From CAISIP01 sp041581405 (GTDB lineage: Bacteria; Pseudomonadota; Gammaproteobacteria; Burkholderiales; Burkholderiaceae_C): a DNA stretch of 8,358 nt. The DNA lies in contig JBFIDI010000249.1 of NCBI GenBank assembly GCA_041581405.1, forward strand, positions 1 to 8,358, in the 5' to 3' direction. The translations under genes were made by a program, and so were the position numbers. This document shows positions 1 through 5,212 of the stretch, piece by piece. The notes under the pieces were generated by a model that worked only from the letters and a program-made list of their open reading frames with translations, did not search any database and had not been told where the DNA came from. How positions within the stretch are numbered: the stretch's first letter is position 1; the number at the start of each line of letters is the position of its first letter.

Positions 1-947
1 ACCGGATGCTCTACCTGGAGGCGGGCGTTGACCTCCATGAAATACGCCTTGCCCTCGCGATCGAGAAGGAACTCGACGGTGCCGGCGTTGCGGTATCCGC
101 AGGCCCGCACGACGCGCAGCGCGAGATCTCCGATCCGCCGGCGCGCCGCCCCGTCGAGCGCGGTGGACGGCGCCTCCTCGATCAGCTTCTGGTGGCGGCG
201 TTGCACCGAGCAGTCGCGTTCGCCCAGGTGCACCACGTGTCCGTGCGCGTCGGCGAACACCTGGATCTCCACGTGGCGCGGCTCGGTGATGGCGCGTTCG
301 AGCAACACGTGGTCCGAGCCGAACGCCGAGGCGGCCTCCGAGCGCGCACTGGCGAGCGCGGCGTCGAAGGCCTCGGCGCCTGCGACCAGGCGCATGCCGC
401 GCCCGCCGCCACCGGCCGTGGCCTTGATCATCAGCGGATATCCGAGGGCGTCGGCCTGCGCGCGCAGCGTGGCGGCGTCCTGGTCCGCTCCGTCGTAACC
501 CGGCACGCAGGGCACGCCGGCGGCCAGCATCAGGCGCTTGGCGCGGGCCTTGTCGCCCATGGCCCGGATCGCCGCGGCCGACGGGCCGACCCAGGCCAGG
601 CCGGCGTCGCTGACGGCCTGGGCGAAGTCGGCGTTCTCGGCCAGGAAGCCGTAGCCGGGATGGATGGCCTGCGCGCGGCTGGCCCGGGCCGCGTCGATGA
701 TGGCGGCGATGTTCAGGTAGGAGTCCCGGGCGGGAGCCGCGCCCAGCCGCACGGCCTGGTCGGCCAGCCGGACATGCAGGGCGTCGGCATCGGCATCGGA
801 ATACACGGCGACGACCCGCAGGCCCATGCGGCGCGCGGTGTGCAGGATACGCACGGCGATCTCGCCGCGGTTGGCGATCAGCAGCGAGGTGAAGCCGGTC
901 ATCGTGGAGGTGCTCCGTGGTGCGATCTGTGCGGCAGCAGCTGTCAT
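1..947 (-). CDS. Acyl-CoA carboxylase alpha subunit, biotin carboxylase domain (partial, 3' end outside window)
   Basis: This is the N-terminal ~300 residues of a biotin carboxylase, which uses ATP and bicarbonate to carboxylate biotin for the partner carboxyltransferase. Numbering from the ATG at 902, one sees LLIANRGEIAVRI (7-19), HPGYGFLAEN (81-90), Lys118, the ATP-grasp glycine loop with Lys160 and GGGGRGM (164-170), HVEIQVFAD (210-218), ERDCSVQRRHQK (228-239) and FMEVNARLQVEHP (288-300), where the window ends. Full-length alpha subunits of this type are about 650-670 residues and carry a C-terminal biotinyl domain; free biotin carboxylases are about 450. Which applies cannot be seen. Two in-frame starts exist: ATG at 947 overlaps the upstream stop as ATGA, and ATG at 902 matches the usual family N-terminus. 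Both have GGAG ten bases upstream. I chose 947 for its translational coupling; the 15 extra residues are Ala/Ser/Thr-rich and add no known motif. Confidence 0.93.
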   Translation of the reverse strand, partial: MTAAAAQIAPRSTSTMTGFTSLLIANRGEIAVRILHTARRMGLRVVAVYSDADADALHVRLADQAVRLGAAPARDSYLNIAAIIDAARASRAQAIHPGYGFLAENADFAQAVSDAGLAWVGPSAAAIRAMGDKARAKRLMLAAGVPCVPGYDGADQDAATLRAQADALGYPLMIKATAGGGGRGMRLVAGAEAFDAALASARSEAASAFGSDHVLLERAITEPRHVEIQVFADAHGHVVHLGERDCSVQRRHQKLIEEAPSTALDGAARRRIGDLALRVVRACGYRNAGTVEFLLDREGKAYFMEVNARLQVEHP

Positions 948-2575
948 GGCCGCGCCACTCCGAACTGCATCGGCCGCAGGCTGCGCCGCGCCGCGTCCGC
1001 ACACAGGTCCAGGCACAGGGCCAGCACGGCGCGGGTGTCGCGCGGATCGATGATGCCGTCGTCGAGCATCCGGCTGGAGGTGGCGATCGCACTTTGCTGG
1101 CGCTCGAAGGTGTCGATGATGGCTTTCTCCTGCGCGTCGAGCGCGTCGGTGTCGAGCGCCACGCCCTTGCGCCGGGCGCCGGCTTCGGCCACGATGCGCA
1201 TCGTCGTGGCCGCCTGTTCGCCGCCCATGACCGCGGTGCGCGCATTGGGCCACGAGAACAGGAAACGCGGATCGTAGCCGCGCCCGCACATGCCGTAGTT
1301 GCCGGCGCCGAACGAGGCGCCGCACATGATGGTCAGTTGCGGCACGCTGGCGTTGGCCACGGCCTGGATCATCTTCGCGCCGTGCTTGATCATGCCGCCG
1401 CGCTCGAAGTCCTTGCCCACCATGTAGCCGGTGGTGTTCTGCAGGTAGACCAGCGCGGTGCCGCTCTGGCAGCAGGCCTGGATGAAGTGGGTGGCCTTGT
1501 TGGCGCCGTCCGGGTCCAGCGGACCGTTGTTGCTGACGATGCCCACCGGATGGCCTTCGATGCTGGCATGGCCGGTGATCGTGGCCGGGCCGTACAAGGC
1601 CTTGAATGCGAGGAAGTCCGAGTCGTCGACGATGCGCGCGATGACCTCGTGCATGTCGGCCGGCTTGCGGCCGTCGGCCGACAGGATGCCGAGCAGTTCC
1701 TGCGCATCGTGGCGCGGCGGCGCGGTGGCAGCACCGCGGGCAGGGGGGCTGGCGGCCAGGTGCCGCTCCCACTGCAGGCGCTGCACGATGTCGCGTGCCA
1801 GGCGCACGCCGTCGGCATCGTCCTCGGCCATGTATTCGCCCAGGCCCGACACGCTGGCATGCATCTCGGCGCCGCCGAGTTCCTCCTCGGTGGCGATCTC
1901 GCCGGTGGCCGCCTTGAGCAGCGGCGGGCCGGCCAGGAAGGCGCGGGCACGCCCGCGCACCAGGACCACGTAGTCCGACAGGCCGGGCATGTAGGCGCCG
2001 CCGGCGGTCGACGAACCATGCACGACCGTGATCACCGGCACGCCGGCGGCGGACAGCCGCGCCAGGTTGCGGAAGATCGTGCCGCCATGCACGAATCCTT
2101 CGACCTTGTAACGCAGCAGGTTGGCACCGGCGCTCTCGACCAGGTGCACGAACGGCAGCTTGTTGTCCAGTGCGATCTGCTGCGCGCGCAGCATCTTCAC
2201 CAGGCCCATGGCGCGGATCGAGCCCGCCTCGATGCCGGAGTCCGACGCCACCACCATGCAGCGGGTGCCGGCCACGCTGCCGATGCCGGCGATGACGCCG
2301 GCGCCCGCGATGCATTTCGCCGGGTCCGGATGGTCCATGCCGTAACCGGCCAGCGCCGACAGCTCGAGCCAGTCGCCGCCCGCGTCCAGCAGCAGCGCGA
2401 TGCGTTCGCGCGGCAGCAACTGGCCGCGCTTGTCGAACAAGGGCCTGGCCGCGGCCGAACGCGCGCGCGTGCGTTCGACCAGGCCGCGCGCCTCGGCCAG
2501 CAGCCGCTCCATGTGCGCCCGGTTGCGGGCATGGTCATCCGACTGCGGCTGTATCCGTGTGGCGAGGACAGGCAT
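944..2575 (-). CDS. Acyl-CoA carboxylase beta subunit (carboxyltransferase), geranyl-CoA/methylcrotonyl-CoA type
   Basis: A 543-residue carboxyltransferase that moves CO2 from carboxybiotin to an acyl-CoA; family members are about 535 residues. The N-terminal crotonase-like half has VESAGANL (146-153) and the oxyanion-hole segment GSSTAGGAYMPGLSD (187-201), followed by FLAGPPLLKAATGE (213-226). The C-terminal half has NNGPLDPDGANKATHFIQ (349-366), NTTGYMVG (380-387), GASFGAGNYGMCGRGYDPRF (419-438) and WPNARTAVMGGEQAA (442-456). This pattern belongs to the 3-methylcrotonyl-/geranyl-CoA carboxylase group rather than propionyl-CoA carboxylase or AccD. The segment HGGTIFRNLARLSA (163-176) has Gly164 where methylcrotonyl enzymes have Phe, as in geranyl-CoA carboxylase; this alignment is from memory. 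The ATG at 2575 gives the family-typical MPVLATRI start; a start at 2629 would add 18 atypical residues. The biotin carboxylase gene follows with a 4-base overlap, so one operon is likely. The exact substrate is uncertain. Confidence 0.93.
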   Translation of the reverse strand: MPVLATRIQPQSDDHARNRAHMERLLAEARGLVERTRARSAAARPLFDKRGQLLPRERIALLLDAGGDWLELSALAGYGMDHPDPAKCIAGAGVIAGIGSVAGTRCMVVASDSGIEAGSIRAMGLVKMLRAQQIALDNKLPFVHLVESAGANLLRYKVEGFVHGGTIFRNLARLSAAGVPVITVVHGSSTAGGAYMPGLSDYVVLVRGRARAFLAGPPLLKAATGEIATEEELGGAEMHASVSGLGEYMAEDDADGVRLARDIVQRLQWERHLAASPPARGAATAPPRHDAQELLGILSADGRKPADMHEVIARIVDDSDFLAFKALYGPATITGHASIEGHPVGIVSNNGPLDPDGANKATHFIQACCQSGTALVYLQNTTGYMVGKDFERGGMIKHGAKMIQAVANASVPQLTIMCGASFGAGNYGMCGRGYDPRFLFSWPNARTAVMGGEQAATTMRIVAEAGARRKGVALDTDALDAQEKAIIDTFERQQSAIATSSRMLDDGIIDPRDTRAVLALCLDLCADAARRSLRPMQFGVARP

Positions 2576-2709
2576 GAAGCGGTCTCGGGTAGTGCGGGTC
2601 GTTCGATTGTGCCGCACCGCATTTGTCACGCATGGGACGGCCGAACCATCACCCGCGGGCCATCATCGGCCGCTCCACCAGCCTGCGTGCCAACACCCGT
2701 TCTTCGCCC
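2576..2709. promoter_or_regulatory. Divergent intergenic region, carboxylase operon versus thiolase-like gene
   Basis: These 134 bases separate two outward-facing genes and must hold both sets of start signals. On the minus strand a CACAAT element (2606-2611) is the best -10 candidate for the carboxylase operon, but no good -35 lies 16-18 bases upstream. A GTGACA hexamer exists only 12 bases away, too close for a standard promoter. On the plus strand I see no convincing promoter or Shine-Dalgarno for the thiolase-like gene. A short GGCC-ATCATC-GGCC dyad lies at 2659-2672 and may be chance in such GC-rich sequence. Confidence 0.5.
2606..2616 (-). promoter_or_regulatory. Promoter-like 11-base element TGCGGCACAAT ahead of the carboxylase operon
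   Basis: Read on the minus strand this is TGCGGCACAAT, ending 30 bases before the carboxyltransferase ATG at 2575. The same 11 bases occur on the plus strand at 4420-4430, 29 bases before the regulator ATG. CACAAT matches the sigma-70 -10 consensus at 4 of 6 positions. The matching distances suggest a -10 element with a leader of roughly 20-25 bases. It might instead be a binding site shared by the two promoters. Confidence 0.45.
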
Positions 2710-3876
2710 ATGACCATCTCCCGCAAAGCCTGCATCGTCGGCGCCTTCGAGCATCCCACCCGCAAGGCACCCGACAAGACCGTGGCCCAGTTGCACGCCG
2801 AATGCGCGCGCGGCGCGCTGGACGATGCCGGCTTGTCGTTGCAGGACGTCGATGGTTATTTCTGCGCCGGCGACGCGCCGGGCCTGGGTGCGCTCAACAT
2901 GGTCGACTACCTCGGGCTGAAGCTGCGCCATGTCGACACCACCGAGACCGGCGGTTCGTCCTACCTGATCCACGTGGCCCATGCGGCGCAGGCGATTGCG
3001 GCGGGCAGGTGCAACGTGGCGCTGATCACGCTGGCCGGGCGTCCGCGTTCGGAGGCCTCCAGCGGCACGCAGCCGCGCAACCTGGGGCCCAACGTGCCGG
3101 ACGCGCCGTTCGAGGCGCCGTTCGGCCCGGTGACCGTGAACATGTATGCGATGGTGGCGATGCGCCACATGCACGACTGGGGCACGACGGCCGAGCAGCT
3201 GGCCTGGGTCAAGGTGGCGGCCTCGCACCATGCGCAGCACAACCCGCACGCGATGCTGCGCGACGTGGTCACGGTCGACGACGTGCTGGCCTCGCCGATG
3301 ATCGCCGATCCGCTGCGCCGGCTCGACTGCTGCGTCGTCAGCGACGGCGGCGGTGCGCTGGTGGTGGCCCGGCCCGAGATCGCGCGCAGTCTGCAACGGC
3401 CGCAGGTCTTCGTGCTCGGTGCCGGCGAGGCGATCAAGGGCCAGGCGGGCGGGCAGGTCGACCTGTCGTATTCCGCCGCCGCATGGTCCGGTCCGGCGGC
3501 GTTTGCCGAGGCCGGGGTGACGCCGGCCGACATCCGGTACGCGTCGATCTACGACAGCTTCACGATCACGGTGCTGATGCAGCTCGAGGACCTGGGTTTC
3601 TGCAGCAAAGGCGAGGGGGGTCGTTTCGTGCAGGACGGCAACCTGATCTCCGGTGTCGGCCGCTTGCCGGTCAACACCGATGGCGGCGGCCTGTGCAACA
3701 ACCATCCCTCGAACCGCGGCGGCATCACCAAGGTCATCGAGGCGGTACGCCAGCTGCGCGGCGAGGCCCACCCCGCCGTGCAGGTGCCGGACTGCACGCT
3801 GGCGCTGGCGCACGGCACCGGCGGCATGCTGGGCTCGCGCCACGGCAGCGCCACGCTGATCCTGGAGCGGGCATGA
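2710..3876 (+). CDS. Thiolase-fold acyl-CoA protein (SCP-x/lipid-transfer type, thiolase-like) lacking the catalytic Cys
   Basis: A 388-residue thiolase-superfamily protein. It opens with KACIVGAFEHPTRKAPDKTVAQLHAE (6-31), the usual first strand and helix of SCP-x-like thiolases. Later come YDSFTITVLMQLEDLGFC (281-298), GGGLCNNHP (325-333) and HGTGG (368-372) with SRHGSATLIL (376-385) at the end. Where classical thiolases carry the nucleophilic Cys at the start of a helix, this protein reads DTTETGGSSYLIHVAHAAQAI (76-96) and has no Cys, so ordinary thiolysis or Claisen condensation is doubtful. The next gene encodes a DUF35 protein, the known partner of this subgroup. In the steroid aldolase Ltp2-ChsH2 a similar pair performs a retro-aldol cleavage. 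ATG at 2710 is chosen because homologues start just before the KACIVG strand; starts at 2623 or 2632 add unrelated residues. No clear Shine-Dalgarno is visible. Databases would probably label it acetyl-CoA acetyltransferase or thiolase, which likely overstates what is known. Confidence 0.9.
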   Translation: MTISRKACIVGAFEHPTRKAPDKTVAQLHAECARGALDDAGLSLQDVDGYFCAGDAPGLGALNMVDYLGLKLRHVDTTETGGSSYLIHVAHAAQAIAAGRCNVALITLAGRPRSEASSGTQPRNLGPNVPDAPFEAPFGPVTVNMYAMVAMRHMHDWGTTAEQLAWVKVAASHHAQHNPHAMLRDVVTVDDVLASPMIADPLRRLDCCVVSDGGGALVVARPEIARSLQRPQVFVLGAGEAIKGQAGGQVDLSYSAAAWSGPAAFAEAGVTPADIRYASIYDSFTITVLMQLEDLGFCSKGEGGRFVQDGNLISGVGRLPVNTDGGGLCNNHPSNRGGITKVIEAVRQLRGEAHPAVQVPDCTLALAHGTGGMLGSRHGSATLILERA

Positions 3877-4010
3877 GCGCGCCGGGCCGTTCCCAAGCGC
3901 GAATACCGCAGTGCGCAGCACGAAGGTACTCCAGTGAGCACGCACGCGGCAGCGGCCTCTCGTCGCCCCGCCGCCACCGCACGCAGCATGAAGGGACATC
4001 CATGAGCACG
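3873..4010 (+). other. Thiolase/DUF35 junction with two candidate DUF35 starts and a repeated initiation region
   Basis: The thiolase-like stop (3874-3876) overlaps an ATG at 3873 as ATGA, with GGAG five bases upstream. That ATG is in frame with the DUF35 gene and no stop intervenes, so a 177-residue form with 43 extra Arg/Ser-rich residues is possible. A second initiation site, AAGGGA then ATG at 4002, gives the family-length 134-residue form. In addition, the 21 bases at 3922-3942 and at 3990-4010 agree at 16 of 21 positions, each covering a GAAGG ribosome-binding element and a GTG/ATG followed by AGCACG. From that GTG (3934) a 23-residue reading frame ends at the TGA at 4003-4005, overlapping the DUF35 ATG. 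Confidence 0.5.
3991..3996 (+). promoter_or_regulatory. Ribosome binding site AAGGGA for the DUF35 gene
   Basis: AAGGGA lies five bases before the ATG at 4002. It supports the short, family-typical start over the upstream in-frame ATG at 3873, although that one also has a GGAG five bases ahead. Confidence 0.6.
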
Positions 4011-4406
4011 ACCACCCCCGCGGCGCGCACGATCCCGGCGCCCACGCAATACCCCGACAACACGCCGTACTGGAGCGCGTTGGCCGAAGGCCGGTTGATG
4101 TTGCGCCACTGCCGCGCCTGCGGCAAGCCGCACTGGTACCCGCGCCCGGTCTGTCCGCTGTGCCTGGGCGAGGCGTCCGACTGGCGCGCCGCGCGGGGGC
4201 AGGGCACGATCTACAGCTTCAGCGTGTGCCGGCGCGTCGGTCCGGTGCCCTACGTGATCGCCTATGTGCGGCTCGACGAGGGCGTCACGATGCTGACCAA
4301 CATCGTCGACTGCGACTTCGAGGCGATCCGGATCGGCGATCGGGTCAGGCTGGTGCCCAGGCCCGCCGAGGACGGCACCCTGGTGCCGATGTTCACGCCG
4401 GCGTGA
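4002..4406 (+). CDS. DUF35 Zn-ribbon/OB-fold acyl-CoA-binding protein, partner of the thiolase-like protein
   Basis: A 134-residue protein with the standard DUF35 layout. A short N-terminal helix segment (YPDNTPYWSALAEGRLMLRHC, 17-37) leads into a zinc ribbon with Cys37, Cys40, Cys51 and Cys54 (CRACGK...CPLC). An OB-fold beta domain follows from about residue 66, with GQGTIYSFSVCRR (66-78), PYVIAYVRLDEGVTMLTNIVDCD (83-105) and IRIGDRVRLV (109-118). These proteins bind thiolase-fold enzymes and are thought to channel or position acyl-CoA; ChsH2 is the characterised example in the steroid side-chain retro-aldolase. Length and domain order are normal. The gene lies 125 bases after the thiolase-like stop, longer than usual for such an obligate pair, and an ATGA-coupled in-frame start at 3873 is an alternative. 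The function as a partner subunit is inferred from family and position. Confidence 0.9.
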   Translation: MSTTTPAARTIPAPTQYPDNTPYWSALAEGRLMLRHCRACGKPHWYPRPVCPLCLGEASDWRAARGQGTIYSFSVCRRVGPVPYVIAYVRLDEGVTMLTNIVDCDFEAIRIGDRVRLVPRPAEDGTLVPMFTPA

Positions 4407-4419
4407 GGCGGCCGCGGCT

Positions 4420-4430
4420 TGCGGCACAAT
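4420..4430 (+). promoter_or_regulatory. Promoter-like 11-base element TGCGGCACAAT ahead of the GntR gene
   Basis: TGCGGCACAAT ends 29 bases before the regulator ATG and is identical to the element ahead of the carboxylase operon (minus strand, 2606-2616). CACAAT would serve as the -10. No -35-like hexamer lies at 16-18 bases. It suggests the regulator has its own promoter in the 53-base gap after the DUF35 gene. Confidence 0.45.
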
Positions 4431-4431
4431 G

Positions 4432-4450
4432 GGTCGATTCCTCATCGACC
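4432..4450 (+). promoter_or_regulatory. Perfect 7-bp inverted repeat upstream of the GntR start (candidate operator)
   Basis: GGTCGAT (4432-4438) and ATCGACC (4444-4450) are perfect inverted copies around TCCTC. The 19-bp dyad ends nine bases before the regulator ATG and starts one base after the CACAAT element. Position and symmetry suit an autoregulatory operator for a dimeric GntR protein, or an mRNA hairpin just upstream of the start codon. No Shine-Dalgarno is visible between it and the ATG. Confidence 0.5.
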
Positions 4451-4459
4451 GATCTGCCC

Positions 4460-5173
4460 ATGGCCCGATTCCCCGACATCCAGCAACGCATCCGCGACGA
4501 CATCCTGGCCGGCGAACTGGTGTTCGGCACGCGTGTCACCACCGCCGAACTCGCACAGCGTTACGGCGTGAGCCAGATGCCGATCCGCGAAGCGCTGCGC
4601 GAGTTGCGCGGCGAAGGCCTGGTGACGATGGAGCCCAATCGTGGCGCGCGCATACGCTCGATCGACCCGGACTTCGTGGGCAACATCTTCGACATCCGCA
4701 ATGCCCTCGAGGTGCTGATGGTGCGCCGGGCCGCGCGGCTGCGCACACCGGAGCAGGTGGCGCGCATGCGCGCGATCGAACTCGACCTCGAGGCCTGCGT
4801 GCAGCGCCAGGACTATGCCGGTGCCTTGCTGGCGAACCGGCACCTGCACCAGCTCATCAGCGAGATGGCCGCGAACCCGGATGCGCAGCAACTGCTGGAC
4901 CGGCACTGGCTGTTGCTGGCCGGCTTGTGGCGCGAGTACAAGTACAGCCCCGAGCGTTACGAGGGCGTGATCAACGACCACCGGCACATGATCGAGTCCA
5001 TCAGCGACGGTGATGCCGAGGCGGCGGCCATCCTGACGCATGCCCACGTGCTCAAGGCCAAGCAGATTTTGCTCAAGCTGATCGAGCAGCGCTACGGCAG
5101 CACCAAGCCCGCGCGCACGCGCCGCGTGCGCAAGGCCCCGCAGCCGGCGGTCCCGGACGACGGAACCGATTGA
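4460..5173 (+). CDS. GntR-family transcriptional regulator with FCD ligand-binding domain
   Basis: A 237-residue dimeric DNA-binding regulator. The N-terminal winged helix (about 4-67) shows IQQRIRDDILAGELVFGTRV (7-26), the helix-turn-helix TTAELAQRYGVSQMPIREALRELRGEGLV (27-55) and the wing MEPNRGARI (57-65). The all-helical FCD domain (about 76-210) begins FDIRNALEVLMVRRAA (77-92). Its usual metal/ligand positions are filled by Asn126 (normally Asp) and His130, then His174, then His196, so carboxylate-ligand sensing through a metal is plausible. A basic tail (TKPARTRRVRKAP, 215-227) lies beyond the domain. ATG at 4460 is the only sensible start and there is no Shine-Dalgarno. It sits 53 bases after the DUF35 gene, probably with its own promoter, and likely controls the carboxylase and thiolase-like/DUF35 genes; the effector may be one of their acyl-CoA or acid intermediates. 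That target assignment is inference. Confidence 0.93.
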   Translation: MARFPDIQQRIRDDILAGELVFGTRVTTAELAQRYGVSQMPIREALRELRGEGLVTMEPNRGARIRSIDPDFVGNIFDIRNALEVLMVRRAARLRTPEQVARMRAIELDLEACVQRQDYAGALLANRHLHQLISEMAANPDAQQLLDRHWLLLAGLWREYKYSPERYEGVINDHRHMIESISDGDAEAAAILTHAHVLKAKQILLKLIEQRYGSTKPARTRRVRKAPQPAVPDDGTD

Positions 5174-5190
5174 CCCCGCCGGCGCCGTGG

Positions 5191-5212
5191 CGCGCGACGG
5201 TGTCGCGCGTTT
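5191..5212 (+). terminator. GC hairpin between convergent genes (probable terminator)
   Basis: CGCGCGAC (5191-5198), loop GGT and GTCGCGCG (5202-5209) form a perfect 8-bp stem followed by TTT on the plus strand. It lies 18 bases after the regulator stop and just outside the stop of the convergent dehydrogenase gene. The T-tract is short, so termination for the regulator is likely but weak. On the minus strand no T-run follows. Confidence 0.55.

Noticed and set aside
2613..2634. GTGACA/CACAAT as a full promoter for the carboxylase operon
   Set aside because: The hexamers are only 12 bases apart, too short for sigma-70; only the CACAAT element is kept as a candidate.
6..2713. Two long plus-strand reading frames (6-1277 and 917-2713) opposite the carboxylase genes
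   Set aside because: They are antisense to genes with clear family motifs, are Ala/Gly/Arg/His-rich with no recognisable domain, and reflect the lack of stop codons in GC-rich DNA.
2626..3999. 457-residue minus-strand frame opposite the thiolase-like gene
   Set aside because: Low-complexity antisense frame; the plus strand encodes a coherent thiolase-fold protein.
2400..4001. Open frame extending upstream of DUF35 through the thiolase-like gene
   Set aside because: Out of frame with the thiolase-like protein and without any domain; only the DUF35 part, possibly from 3873, is real.
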